A stretch of DNA of 64,000 nucleotides from Pyrinomonadaceae bacterium (GCA_017983495.1 JAGOBH010000001.1:248001-312000), one strand, 5' to 3'. Numbered from the stretch's first letter, positions 1 through 9,438 are shown. The notes: generated by a model from the letters alone, not told the origin. Made by a program: numbers and translations.

Positions 1-2
1 AA

Positions 3-1313
3 CGCGACGCCTATATCGTCACGGCGGCATGCTCGGTTTGCTTTACGACGCTGTCGCTGCTGAGTGCAGGCTCTTTCATTCATTCGCTCTCGGTCGATAT
101 GCCGCTTTCGCGTGCAGCCCCGATCATTGCCTTTAACAATGCCGCGTTCATTTTCGTCGGCCTGATGGCGGCAGCCCTGGCCGAACGCAGGCGTATCGGC
201 GAAGACCTTAAACGGGCCGAAGCTAATTTTGCAGACCTCAACGTCCTCCACGAACGCATCCTCGGGTCGATCAGCTCGGGCGTGATAACCACCGACCTCG
301 ACTTCGTCATCCGCGCATTTAATCCTGCCGCCGAGAGGATGACCGGGATGAGCGCGGCTGACGCGGTCGGACGGCGGGTGACCGGGATCTTTAGCGACAC
401 GGCCGGCCCGATGATCGAGAAATGTCTGCGGCGGGTCGCCGACGGCGAGCCCGAGCCGGTCAATTTCGAAGCGAGACTCAAGTCCATGGACGAGAGCCGA
501 TCAACCGATCCGCCGCTTACCGCAGCCTGCTCGGTGTCGCCGCTCGGAGGCAATTCGACGGCCGCCGCCGGTCTGATAATCTCGTGTCAGGACACGTCCG
601 TTTTCCATGAGATGGAAGAATCGCTGCGGCGTTCTGACCGTCTTGCGGCTGTCGGCCGCCTGTCGGCCGGGCTTGCACATGAGATCCGAAACCCGCTCGG
701 CTCGATGAGTTCGGCAATTCAGTTCCTTTCACAAACCGCCGACCCCAAGTCCGCCGAGGCCGCCCTGATGGGCGTCGTCCTGCGCGAATCGGACCGGCTC
801 GATCGAATAATTACGGATTTCCTGGCTTTTGCTCCGACGCGGTCCGGCCAGACAAATGGTGGCTCGGCGGTCCCGACCGACATTGTCGCGGCGGTCGTCG
901 ACTGTCTCGCCCTTCTGAAACATGACCCAAGGGTGAACGCGTCGCATGTGTTCGAGTTCGAACCGCCTGATGCTCCGGTGATGGTCCATGCCGATGAGGC
1001 TCGGATAAAACAGGTCTGCTGGAATCTGCTGCAAAATTCGATCCACGCAATGCCGGAAGGCGGCCGTTTATACGTCCGCGTACTCGAGCCCGATGCACGA
1101 ACTGCCCGAATCGTGATCGAGGACAGCGGTACAGGTATCGACGCGGCGGATCTCGGGCATATATTCGAACCGTTCTTTACCGGTTCTGATGGATCGGGCC
1201 TCGGCCTCTCGATCGTACATCGTATCGTTACCGATCTCGGCGGTGAGATCGACGTTGAAAGTGAGGTCGGGGTCGGGACAAAATTTTCGGTCGATCTGCC
1301 GTTAGCATGGTAG
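3..1313 (+). CDS. pilS: PilS-like sensor histidine kinase (5' end outside window)
   Basis: The reading frame is open from the first bases, so the gene starts upstream; the ATG at 99 is internal. The visible N-terminus is hydrophobic and looks like the last membrane segments. A PAS domain follows, then a HisKA H-box (LAHEIRNPLGSM), an N-box (NLLQNSIHAMPEGG), G1 (DSGTGID) and the G2 box GSGLGLSIVHRIV. It should autophosphorylate on the H-box histidine and pass phosphate to the regulator that overlaps or directly follows it. The PilS name rests on the membrane-PAS-kinase layout, the NtrC-type partner and the pilin gene next door. NtrB-like kinases share the kinase core, so the sensing role is inferred. 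Confidence 0.82.
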   Translation, partial: RDAYIVTAACSVCFTTLSLLSAGSFIHSLSVDMPLSRAAPIIAFNNAAFIFVGLMAAALAERRRIGEDLKRAEANFADLNVLHERILGSISSGVITTDLDFVIRAFNPAAERMTGMSAADAVGRRVTGIFSDTAGPMIEKCLRRVADGEPEPVNFEARLKSMDESRSTDPPLTAACSVSPLGGNSTAAAGLIISCQDTSVFHEMEESLRRSDRLAAVGRLSAGLAHEIRNPLGSMSSAIQFLSQTADPKSAEAALMGVVLRESDRLDRIITDFLAFAPTRSGQTNGGSAVPTDIVAAVVDCLALLKHDPRVNASHVFEFEPPDAPVMVHADEARIKQVCWNLLQNSIHAMPEGGRLYVRVLEPDARTARIVIEDSGTGIDAADLGHIFEPFFTGSDGSGLGLSIVHRIVTDLGGEIDVESEVGVGTKFSVDLPLAW

Positions 1314-1333
1314 CACTGACCGGGAGATCAACT

Positions 1334-2689
1334 ATGGCAAAGCTAATGATAGTCGATGACGAGGACGGCTACAGACAGGTATTGCAAACTGTTTTTGAAG
1401 CTGAGAATTACAATGTAATTACATTTCCAGATGGTCGTACCGCTCTCGAAGATCTCAAAAAAGAGCATTGTGACCTGATCATTTCCGACGTCCGAATGCC
1501 CGATGTCGACGGCATCGAACTGCTCCGTCGGGCCCGCAATACCGACCCGGACATCGGTGTCGTACTAATGACCGCGTTTGGCACGATCGAGGTCGCCCGC
1601 GAGGCATTTCGGCTTGGGGCGGATGATTTTATTCAAAAGCCTTTCAACAACGAAGAGCTCAAAACGATCGTAAAGCGCACGCTCGAAAAGCAATCCATCA
1701 TTAAGGAAAATCGTGCGTTTCGCCTTGCGCAGCGAAACATGGGAAATCTCGCCGGCATTGTCGGAAAGTCGCCGAAGATGCTTGAGTTGTTTCATGTGAT
1801 CGAAATGGTCGCCCGCGAACATGCCACGATCTTGATAACCGGCGATTCCGGAACCGGCAAGGAACTTGTCGCACGTGCGATCCACGACCTGTCGGACCGT
1901 GCCGACAAACCGTTTATCCCGATCAATTGCGGAGCCCTGACCGAAACGCTGCTCGAATCCGAGCTGTTCGGATTTATCAAGGGAGCCTTTACCGGAGCCG
2001 GTGAGAGCCGTCCGGGGATGTTCGAGGCGGCAAATAACGGCACGATCTTTTTGGATGAGATCGGCGATATGTCACAGGCGATGCAGGTCAAGATACTGCG
2101 TGTGCTGCAGGAACAGCGCGTCAGACGCATCGGAGCCCGTAATGAAACACCGGTCGATACACGTGTGATAGCCGCGACCAACCGCGACATCGCCCCGATG
2201 GTCGAAAGCGGGGAGTTTCGCCGGGATCTCTATTACCGCATCTCTGTTATCCCGCTGCATGTGCCGTCGCTAGCCGAGCGCCGTGACGACATCCAGTTGC
2301 TGGTCGAACATTTTATCCGCAAATTTTCGCATCGTTCCGGCAAGTCAGTTACGATATCCGAAGCGGGCCTTGAAATGTTAAAGTCGCGTCCGTGGCATGG
2401 AAACGTTCGCGAGCTCGAGCACGCCATCGAGCGTGCCGTTGCGCTGACCAACGACGGCGGACAGATCAGCATGGAACAATGTGCCGAAGATTCGGCTGCC
2501 GCCCATTTTCGCCGGATCGACCTTCCGTCCGACGGCATTCATTTGCCGACGGTGCTGAACGGCCTCGAATATGAGTATGTTAATGAGGCACTCAACCGAA
2601 CGGGCCGAAACCAGACGCGGGCCGCCGGCCTGCTGCATATCCCTGTCCACTCACTCAGGCATCTGCTTGAAAAACACCAACTCAAATAA
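1334..2689 (+). CDS. pilR: PilR-like sigma-54 response regulator
   Basis: An NtrC-family activator. The receiver domain has its phospho-acceptor in LIISDVRMPDVDG. The AAA+ domain carries Walker A GDSGTGKE, an intact GAFTGA loop for contact with sigma-54, and Walker B FLDEIGD. The C-terminus is a Fis-type helix-turn-helix (RNQTRAAGLLHIPVHSLRHLL). The frame is open from an ATG at 1307 that overlaps the kinase stop, but the ATG at 1334 has GGGAG eight bases upstream and begins directly with MAKLMIVDDE, so it is preferred. It should activate sigma-54 promoters; the best candidate lies about 670 bases downstream, in front of the pilin gene on the other strand. Confidence 0.88.
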   Translation: MAKLMIVDDEDGYRQVLQTVFEAENYNVITFPDGRTALEDLKKEHCDLIISDVRMPDVDGIELLRRARNTDPDIGVVLMTAFGTIEVAREAFRLGADDFIQKPFNNEELKTIVKRTLEKQSIIKENRAFRLAQRNMGNLAGIVGKSPKMLELFHVIEMVAREHATILITGDSGTGKELVARAIHDLSDRADKPFIPINCGALTETLLESELFGFIKGAFTGAGESRPGMFEAANNGTIFLDEIGDMSQAMQVKILRVLQEQRVRRIGARNETPVDTRVIAATNRDIAPMVESGEFRRDLYYRISVIPLHVPSLAERRDDIQLLVEHFIRKFSHRSGKSVTISEAGLEMLKSRPWHGNVRELEHAIERAVALTNDGGQISMEQCAEDSAAAHFRRIDLPSDGIHLPTVLNGLEYEYVNEALNRTGRNQTRAAGLLHIPVHSLRHLLEKHQLK

Positions 2690-2690
2690 A

Positions 2691-2722
2691 AATTGAGAAC
2701 GGGATCTCTCCCGTTCTCAATT
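2691..2722. terminator. Bidirectional stem-loop between pilR and pilA
   Basis: A perfect 14-bp stem (2691-2704 with 2709-2722) and a four-base loop lie two bases after the pilR stop. It sits between two convergent genes. There is no clear T tract, so a bidirectional terminator is the likely but not certain role. Confidence 0.65.
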
Positions 2723-2774
2723 AGCTCAATACCTGCCAGTACTGATTGCTTAGGTCCTACAAGTCAGCAAACAC

Positions 2775-3236
2775 CTATTGGATAGGTAGTGCTCCGTTAA
2801 GTGCCAATACACCATCGGCACAACCCAATGCCACGGTGCCCTTGTAAATGACACCGTCAACACCCACACCGAAGTAGTTTGTTCCCGTTGTTCCGGCTGT
2901 TGTCGGTGCGGCGGTTGCACAATAGGTCGAGTTGTTTGTGCCGCCGATGGTTACGGTAAACGTGTAGCCGCTCTTAGCCGGAGCGGCGACCGCCAAAACG
3001 GCGTCGACCAGGCCTGTCAGGTTCGGAGCCGTCGCATATGAAACGCTGTTGCCCGTGGTGGCCTGATAGGTGGCCTCCGCACTGTGATACGTACGTAGTG
3101 ACGAGATCGCGCTTGCCTCGTTCGCCGCACGGCGTGATGCAAGCAGATTTGGAATTGCGATCGCTGCGACGATAGCGATGATTATCACCACTACCAGCAG
3201 TTCCACTAGTGAAAATCCCTTTTGTTCGTGTCTCAT
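2775..3236 (-). CDS. pilA: Type IV major pilin-like prepilin
   Basis: A 153-residue prepilin. It has a short positively charged leader (MRHEQKG), a cleavage/methylation site G|FSLVE with the conserved Glu at +5, and a long hydrophobic helix (VVVIIIAIVAAIAIPNLL), as in type IV pilins processed by PilD. The rest is Thr/Gly/Ala-rich with two cysteines (ATYQ, STYCATAAP, LGCADG) that could form a C-terminal disulfide loop. The open frame extends to 3311, but the ATG at 3236 has AGGAGA upstream and starts exactly at the leader. An upstream sigma-54 promoter and the convergent PilS/PilR pair point to the classic PilSR-pilA circuit. Whether it is the major or a minor pilin cannot be told from sequence. 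Confidence 0.88.
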   Translation of the reverse strand: MRHEQKGFSLVELLVVVIIIAIVAAIAIPNLLASRRAANEASAISSLRTYHSAEATYQATTGNSVSYATAPNLTGLVDAVLAVAAPAKSGYTFTVTIGGTNNSTYCATAAPTTAGTTGTNYFGVGVDGVIYKGTVALGCADGVLALNGALPIQ

Positions 3237-3360
3237 TGTAGTCTCTCCTGTTAACTGGATCAGTAGTCCACTCTCTTGGATCGGCTGCGAAGCCCCGCCC
3301 CGCACGTTCACGGATCGCGTGCCCTTCAGTCTCTAAGATGGTGTCTGCCTATATCCAAAC

Positions 3361-3376
3361 GCAACAGGCGTACCAC
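3361..3376 (-). promoter_or_regulatory. Sigma-54 (-24/-12) promoter of pilA
   Basis: Read on the minus strand the site is TGGTACG-CCTG-TTGCG, differing from TGGCACG-N4-TTGC at one core position. The -24 GG and -12 GC have the required spacing. It lies about 125 bases upstream of the pilA start, giving a leader of roughly 110 bases. Confidence 0.72.
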
Positions 3377-3474
3377 AGCCTGTCGCGGCGGCGACGTACA
3401 GGGTTAAGTCTATTAACATCAGTTATTTAGAAGTAGCGACTTGTTTGGCCGCAGCACCTGCCGGACGTAAAAAT

Positions 3475-3513
3475 ATGAGACTTTTTCTCACATCAGGTAA
3501 GAAAAAGTCTCAT
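3475..3513. terminator. Stem-loop terminator
   Basis: A perfect 14-bp inverted repeat (3475-3488 with 3500-3513) with an 11-base loop lies 22 bases past the stop of the minus-strand gene at 3536. Its A/T-rich stem ends give short T runs on both strands. Confidence 0.6.
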
Positions 3514-3535
3514 TATTCAATTCTGTTTTTTGATG

Positions 3536-4150
3536 TCAGCGTTTGGCGCGCAACCCTTCTGTGCAATCGTGCCAGAGATTTGCCGAACAGGAAAATAGCT
3601 CCGGTACGGTCTCCCTTGTCTGCAGTTCGATCGAAATATATGCCGGCGTCGTGCCGTACGCTTGTTGTGTCCAGCCCAACTGATTCCGGCCATTCCAGAC
3701 GTATGTATATGCCGAACGTTCATCGCGGCCCTGAAGATGCCGGGCCTCGTGGAGCAGGATCATCGCCCGCTCGAGGTCGTCGTCTGCCCGTTCAAAGAAA
3801 TCGGGATAGAGCGTAACGACGCCGAAGGGAAAATTCGTCGCGGCGAAGGCGTTTTCGGTCGTAAATGCACGGTTCAGCCAATTGTCGCTGCTTCGAAAGG
3901 TCGCGAAATTCCTGAGTACGGCGGCGTCGCCGGCAAATCCTCTTTCACCGAGCAGAGCGATCGCACGATCGACCGCTTGCTGATCTTTCGGCTCTAATTG
4001 ACGCGAGGTCAGCACAAGCGAAAAGTAAAAGATCAGAAGCGTCCCGATGGCGGTAAAGATAGCTCGGATCGCAATATTGCGGATGCGCAGCAACACTGGC
4101 CGCGGTGTAAGCGTAGTCCTTTCCGGGGTTTGTGTGATAGTGCTGTTCAC
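3536..4150 (-). CDS. Membrane-anchored protein with HEXXH motif
   Basis: I do not recognise the family. The 204-residue protein has a basic N-terminus, one membrane helix at about residues 28-48 (AIFTAIGTLLIFYFSLVLTS) and a soluble domain. Near residue 130 it has LLHEARHLQGRDE, which contains the HExxH zinc-peptidase signature inside a predicted helix. A second acidic ligand is not obvious; candidate Glu/Asp residues follow in QGRDERSAY. Two cysteines occur near the end (FSCSANLWHDC). The next gene upstream on this strand is more than 100 bases away, so it is probably a single transcription unit. It could be an anchored metallopeptidase, but the motif alone does not prove activity. Confidence 0.7.
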   Translation of the reverse strand: MNSTITQTPERTTLTPRPVLLRIRNIAIRAIFTAIGTLLIFYFSLVLTSRQLEPKDQQAVDRAIALLGERGFAGDAAVLRNFATFRSSDNWLNRAFTTENAFAATNFPFGVVTLYPDFFERADDDLERAMILLHEARHLQGRDERSAYTYVWNGRNQLGWTQQAYGTTPAYISIELQTRETVPELFSCSANLWHDCTEGLRAKR

Positions 4151-4259
4151 TTATTGCTTTTGATCAGGCCGTTGATCAAGGTGTGCGGATGGAAGACCGC
4201 TTTTACTATATTACTCTGACAGGGCCGCCGATTCAAGCAAAATAAATAATCGTCGTTCG

Positions 4260-5216
4260 CTATTTCCGGTAATGCTCGACGCCGCTGCTTAGTTCGACGC
4301 CGATCTTGCCTTCGGCGGCGGCGTAGTCGAGATGGGCGATCGCCTCGGAGATGGCGAGAAATCGGTGAACGTCGTGGTCGAACGAATCGGGAAACAGACG
4401 CTGTGCGACGGAATATGCGGTCGAGCTGTCGCTGCCGAGCAGCCCGATGACCTTTCGCTGACGGTCGTCGATCGCACGCACGTATCGGTTAAAGATCTCA
4501 TCAAAATCCGTGACCGGTTCGCCGTGCCCGCCGTAGGCCAGCGTCGGCGAATAGCTCCGCAGACGTGCGAGCGAAACGAGATATTCGGCCAATGACCGAA
4601 ACCGCTTGGTCGGGTCTAGCGGGTCGGGCGAAAATATCGGGTTCGGCGTGATGCGTTTGATAACGCAATCGCCGCAGATCAGCGTCCGGTCAGCTTCGCG
4701 GACAAATGAACACGATCCCGGCGTGTGCCCGGGCGTGTGGAGCACGCGCAGTGCTCCGCCGTCGAATTCGAGCTCGGCTTCGTCCTTGAGCGGCGAATAT
4801 TCGCCCTCGGCAAGCGAATCCGTCAGCAGGCTGATCTCTTCGTAAAGGCTGCGCATGTCCTCAAAGACCTCGCCCGGCACGCCTGAGCGCAGCATCAGCG
4901 TGCGGTGTTCTTCGTGTGCGAGCCGCCCGACCAGATGTCCGGTCTCCCACTCGTGGATCAGCACCTCGGCGTTCTTCGATTCGTCACGGACCTGTTTGGT
5001 CAGACCGCAGTGATCCTCGTGGGCATGCGTCAGGACGATCCGTCGCACGTCCGAAAACTGAACGCCGTGCTGGCCCAGCTTTTCCCGCAAAGCCTTTGCC
5101 GCCGCCGGCGTCTTCGGCCCGACATCGATCAGCGTCAACGGATCTTCCTTGATCAGGTAAACATTGACGTCGCCGACATAGAACGGTGTAGGTATCGACA
5201 GCGGAATTATCTTCAT
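4260..5216 (-). CDS. MBL-fold metallohydrolase
   Basis: A metallo-beta-lactamase superfamily hydrolase. It shows the signature THAHEDHCG (HxHxDH), then HTPGHTPGSCSF with the third metal histidine, and GDCVI with the bridging aspartate. The C-terminal part (about residues 230-318) matches the winged-helix tail of LACTB2-like enzymes. The frame is open to 5285, but the first 23 residues look non-coding; ATG 5216 (MKIIPLSIPTPF) fits family starts. The substrate is not predictable: members include thioesterases, glyoxalase II and ribonucleases. It is cytoplasmic, with no signal peptide. Confidence 0.85.
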   Translation of the reverse strand: MKIIPLSIPTPFYVGDVNVYLIKEDPLTLIDVGPKTPAAAKALREKLGQHGVQFSDVRRIVLTHAHEDHCGLTKQVRDESKNAEVLIHEWETGHLVGRLAHEEHRTLMLRSGVPGEVFEDMRSLYEEISLLTDSLAEGEYSPLKDEAELEFDGGALRVLHTPGHTPGSCSFVREADRTLICGDCVIKRITPNPIFSPDPLDPTKRFRSLAEYLVSLARLRSYSPTLAYGGHGEPVTDFDEIFNRYVRAIDDRQRKVIGLLGSDSSTAYSVAQRLFPDSFDHDVHRFLAISEAIAHLDYAAAEGKIGVELSSGVEHYRK

Positions 5217-5375
5217 AACAATTACTTCGCGATTAACACGAATAACACTATTTCGGGCGAAAATACAGTTAGTAATGCACGACAATTTTCGCGGCCTGCC
5301 AAAATGCCCGAAAAGCCCTTGAACCGTAAGTAGTTACTATATTTCGACGCGAAAACCGATATCGCGGGCCGGATT

Positions 5376-5394
5376 ATTGGTCTGACCAATTTTT
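5376..5394. promoter_or_regulatory. Small palindrome with T run
   Basis: The palindrome ATTGGT-CTG-ACCAAT is followed by TTTT. It lies about 245 bases upstream of the TonB-receptor start in a 350-base gene-free stretch. It could be an operator or a weak terminator. Confidence 0.25.
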
Positions 5395-5526
5395 AACGCT
5401 ATAAAAATTACAGAAAAGTTACGTTTTTGCTTGCCTAAAATCGGTTTTTGGGGTAAAAATTTCAAAGCTAATCTTTTCTTTGTAATTATCTGTCCGCGAA
5501 AGTTTTAAGGGGTTTTGGTCCGATCC

Positions 5527-5577
5527 GGTTACCGGCCTGAGCCATTGGGGTAACCATCTTCGGTATCCTTCGCCGAA
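5527..5577 (+). promoter_or_regulatory. Structured leader upstream of the TonB receptor
   Basis: Two consecutive hairpins can form: GGTTACC (5527-5533) with GGTAACC (5549-5555), and TTCGG (5559-5563) with CCGAA (5573-5577). They end about 45 bases before the ribosome-binding site TAAGGAGAA. I do not recognise a riboswitch class. Confidence 0.35.
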
Positions 5578-5637
5578 AAGCCCTGGCCTAATCCGACAGA
5601 GATTCAGATGCATCAAGAGTTTAAGGAGAATAAATAA

Positions 5638-8600
5638 ATGAGAGTTTACCCGTCTAAAGCTTCGGCGGCGGTGACACATATTCTGCTGTTTATGGCAGCA
5701 ATTATGGTGTTTTCCGTAGCTGCTATGGCACAGGCACAGGCGACCGCAGCCGATCTGTCGGGAACCGTAGTTGACCCGTCAGGCGCAGTCGTCGCGGGTG
5801 CAACCGTTTCGGCAAAGAACGTCGGCACAAACACCACACGCACGGTGGTGTCAGGCCCCGATGGCGATTACCAGTTCATCGGCCTGCCGCCAGGCGAATA
5901 TGAGATAACGGCCCAGGCGTCCTCATTCAAACGCGTTGTCATCTCGCCCGTCAAACTTACCGTCGGACAGAGTGCATCGCTCCAGATCAAGATGGAGGTC
6001 GGCGGCCAGGACATCGTCGTCAACGTATCGGGCGATGACATCCAGCTAATCGAAACAACACGTACGACGGTTTCGAACACCATCGATCAGGCTCGTATCA
6101 ACAACCTGCCGATCAACGAACGCAGTGCGACGGGTTTTGCCCTTACGATCTCGACGGTCGGCCGTGACAACGGACGCCCGGTCGGACCGGCACCGACCTC
6201 AGGACTTAACATCGGCGGCCAGCGTGGCCGTTCGACGCTCGTCCAGGTCGATGGAGCCGACTTTACGGATAACTCGATCAACGCCGCACGTTCGACCGTG
6301 TCGCAGGAAGCCGTACAGGAATATCAGGTTACGACCAACTCGTACATGCCTGAGTTTGGACGTGCGACCGGCGGTATCGTCAACGTCGTCACCAAACGCG
6401 GAACCAACGCCTTCACCGGCAACGTTTTCGGCTTTTTGCGTGACAAGAGCTTTCAGGCTAAGAACGCCTTTGCTCCGATCATCGACAATGACCCGAACAA
6501 AAAGCCCGGCTACACGCGTGCCCAGTACGGCGCGACGCTCGGTGGCCCGATCGCTAAGGAAAAAGCGTTCTTCTTCATCGCTTTCGAACAGCGTCGCCGT
6601 CAGGAATCAGGCTTTTTCACCGGCGACATCGTCGGTGGTGCAACTTCGAGCATAACCATCGGTGCTCCGATCCTGCCGTTCACTCAGACCTTTACGGGTA
6701 TGACCCCGGCTCAGGTTGGATATGTTCAGGGCCTAATCGCTTCAGGCGTTCCGGCAAATATCAGCCAGGCCGTATCCTATGCCTATTTGACATCGGCAGG
6801 CACCCAGACGGCACTTAACGGCGGCAGTACGCTGATCAGTGCCGGCGGTGCGATCCCGGCCGGACAGACCGTCGGTAACCGATTTTTCCTTTCGGGAACG
6901 CCGGTGCCGCTGACCCGCAACGCGGCCGGACAGTATATTGCCTTCCGCCCGTTGTCGCAGCTCGCACGCATCTTCCCGATCTCGGAATCAACAACCTACT
7001 ATTCGGCTCGTTACGATCAGGCTCTGACCGAAACCGATCAGCTGTCGGTTCGACTCGGTTTTAACCCGAGCCGCATTAACGGCATCCAGGACGAATCGCA
7101 GAATCAGACGCTCGGACAGAACGACTATTCGCGAACCGGTATCCAGGATCTCAAGGACGTCTCGGCCGGCTTTTCGGTCACCAGCATCCTGCCGCGTAAC
7201 CTGATCAATGAGTTTTACTTCAACTTCGGACGCCGCGACGCCAAATTTGACTCGCAGATCCCGAGCGTTGCGCTTCAGATCGCCGGTACCGGCTTTATCG
7301 GATCCAATCCGTTCTCGCCGGTCAACCGTCGTGAGAACCGCTATCAGGTCCGCGACAATATGACTTGGGCGACCAAGAATCATATCGTCAAATTCGGCTT
7401 TGATATGAACTACATTCTCGGACGTGCAAGCTTTGAGCTTAACTTCCCGGCGTTGTTCAATTTCGGCCAGCAGTCGTGCAGTTCGCTGATCGCCGGATGT
7501 ACCGGCCCGGCTCTGACGGCCATCCAGTCATACGGTCTCGGATTCCCGAGCGTCTTTATCCAGGGTTTTGGCGACCCGAACAGTACGATCAAAAACAAAC
7601 CGATCGCATTTTTCGCGCAGGACACCTGGAAGATCAGTCATCACTTTACGTTCAACTACGGCGTCCGTTACGACATCGAGTTGACCGACGAGTTTGCCCC
7701 GACGTCGTTCCGCGACCCGCTGACCGGCATCACGCTGTCGCAGCAGGACGTCCAGACCGCACAGGACGCATTGAATATCACGCAGGGATTCCCGCGTGAC
7801 CGCAACAACATTGCACCCCGCGTCGGTTTTGCATGGGACATCGGCGGCAACGGTAAAACGGTCATCCGTGCAGCCGGCGGTATGTTCTACGATCACCCGC
7901 TGCTCACCGTCTCGTTCAACTCGAACGTTGCTGACGGTTCGCAGCAGCAGCAGGCGACCCTGCTGCCGATCGGCGGCCCGTCACCGACAGGCTTGTTCAA
8001 CGCATTTCAGGTAATGCACGGGACGGTCTGCGGCGTTCAGGGTTCGGCTGCCGCTATCTGCGGTGCCGCTGTCACGCCCGGCGTTGCGTCGAGCGCACAG
8101 TACCTGTTCGGCCAGATGCGTTTCAATTCGAGCAACTTCACCGGCTTTGGCCCGATTCTGCCGTTCACACTGCACGTTTCGAAAGATTTCCAGTATCCGT
8201 ATGCGATGCAGGGCAATCTGGCGATCGAGCAGATGATCGGCAAAGATATGTCGCTGTCAGCCAGCTACATCACGGTCAACGCCCGCCACCTGGCACACCC
8301 GCAGGACGTCAATCAGGTCAATCTCACTGCTCTGACGGATAATTTCCGCCGCTACACCGCGAATAACCCGCTTGCCTGCGGCGGCCCGTGCGGCCCGAAT
8401 GGACGTGCTCCGTCAAACTTGTCGGAAGCCGCGTTCTTCTCGATGCCGACGGTCAGCAACGCACTTTACACGGTTGTCATCCCCGGCCTTATCGCTGTTA
8501 ACAACACGACCGGCCTCAGGATCGTCAGCCCGATCGTTGCTAACTACTTCCGTCGTCTCGGCCCGAACTACTTCTTTGCGTCCGCCGTCACCGGCGGTGC

Positions 8601-9411
8601 GGTTAACAAAGCGGTACTTGACGCTCAGCTCGCCGGCTCGCTTCGTACGACCGGCCCGATCAATCCGTACGCTGACGTAAACGCTCAGCTGTCGGACGGC
8701 AACTCGTCGTACAACGCACTCAACATCGAACTTAAAAAGCGGTTCTCGAACAGCTTCCAGTTCTATGCGACCTACACCTGGTCACACTCGATCGACGATT
8801 CGTCAGATCTGCAGACATTGCTGAAACCGCAGGATAATAACAATTTCCGTGCGGAGCGTTCGGATTCGCTGTTCGACCAGCGTCATCGTTTCGTTATCAG
8901 CGGTATCATCAGTGCTCCGGATCGTTGGAAATCGGGTTCGGGCTTCCAGCAGTTCATGCATGGATTCTCGCTCTCGCCGATCGTCGAGTACGGCTCGGGC
9001 CGTCCGTTCAACATTCTGGCCGTCGGCGACAGCAATGGCGATTTCCAGAGCACGAACGAGCGTCCGACCGTCCGGTCTGACGGTTCACTCTGTGCAACCG
9101 GCGTCGACACGAACTGCTTCCAGAACGTGTTCCCGCTGAGCGGCAATCTCGGACGCAACATGGGTATCACACACAACTATTTCTCGGTTGATGCCCGTTT
9201 GACCAAAAAGATCCGCTTTGGCGAACGCTACAGCCTGGACCTGATCGCAGAGGGCTTTAACCTCTTTAACCGCTTTAATGAGGCGGCTGCGAATCCGTTC
9301 TACCAGGTCGTCAACCAGGTCAACGAACGCAGTGGCGGCAAGTACTACAGCCGTTCGACCTCAGCGTTTGACCCGAGACAGTTCCAGTTCGGACTGAAAC
9401 TTAACTTCTAA
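5638..9411 (+). CDS. Oar-like TonB-dependent outer-membrane receptor
   Basis: A 1,257-residue outer-membrane protein. A signal peptide ends around AMAQAQA (residue 33). It is followed by a carboxypeptidase-regulatory (CarboxypepD_reg) beta-sandwich (DLSGTVVDPSGAVVAGATVSA to about residue 125), a plug region (VSGDDIQLIETTRTTVSN, then GLNIGGQRGRSTLVQVDGAD) and a long beta-barrel ending in an aromatic residue (QFQFGLKLNF), as needed for BAM insertion. This is the Oar layout amplified in Acidobacteriota, usually thought to import or bind oligosaccharides or peptides; the ligand here is unknown. TAAGGAGAA upstream supports the ATG at 5638. A strong terminator follows, so it is monocistronic. Confidence 0.9.
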   Translation: MRVYPSKASAAVTHILLFMAAIMVFSVAAMAQAQATAADLSGTVVDPSGAVVAGATVSAKNVGTNTTRTVVSGPDGDYQFIGLPPGEYEITAQASSFKRVVISPVKLTVGQSASLQIKMEVGGQDIVVNVSGDDIQLIETTRTTVSNTIDQARINNLPINERSATGFALTISTVGRDNGRPVGPAPTSGLNIGGQRGRSTLVQVDGADFTDNSINAARSTVSQEAVQEYQVTTNSYMPEFGRATGGIVNVVTKRGTNAFTGNVFGFLRDKSFQAKNAFAPIIDNDPNKKPGYTRAQYGATLGGPIAKEKAFFFIAFEQRRRQESGFFTGDIVGGATSSITIGAPILPFTQTFTGMTPAQVGYVQGLIASGVPANISQAVSYAYLTSAGTQTALNGGSTLISAGGAIPAGQTVGNRFFLSGTPVPLTRNAAGQYIAFRPLSQLARIFPISESTTYYSARYDQALTETDQLSVRLGFNPSRINGIQDESQNQTLGQNDYSRTGIQDLKDVSAGFSVTSILPRNLINEFYFNFGRRDAKFDSQIPSVALQIAGTGFIGSNPFSPVNRRENRYQVRDNMTWATKNHIVKFGFDMNYILGRASFELNFPALFNFGQQSCSSLIAGCTGPALTAIQSYGLGFPSVFIQGFGDPNSTIKNKPIAFFAQDTWKISHHFTFNYGVRYDIELTDEFAPTSFRDPLTGITLSQQDVQTAQDALNITQGFPRDRNNIAPRVGFAWDIGGNGKTVIRAAGGMFYDHPLLTVSFNSNVADGSQQQQATLLPIGGPSPTGLFNAFQVMHGTVCGVQGSAAAICGAAVTPGVASSAQYLFGQMRFNSSNFTGFGPILPFTLHVSKDFQYPYAMQGNLAIEQMIGKDMSLSASYITVNARHLAHPQDVNQVNLTALTDNFRRYTANNPLACGGPCGPNGRAPSNLSEAAFFSMPTVSNALYTVVIPGLIAVNNTTGLRIVSPIVANYFRRLGPNYFFASAVTGGAVNKAVLDAQLAGSLRTTGPINPYADVNAQLSDGNSSYNALNIELKKRFSNSFQFYATYTWSHSIDDSSDLQTLLKPQDNNNFRAERSDSLFDQRHRFVISGIISAPDRWKSGSGFQQFMHGFSLSPIVEYGSGRPFNILAVGDSNGDFQSTNERPTVRSDGSLCATGVDTNCFQNVFPLSGNLGRNMGITHNYFSVDARLTKKIRFGERYSLDLIAEGFNLFNRFNEAAANPFYQVVNQVNERSGGKYYSRSTSAFDPRQFQFGLKLNF

Positions 9412-9438
9412 TCCCCGCAAAGGGATCAGAACATCGAC

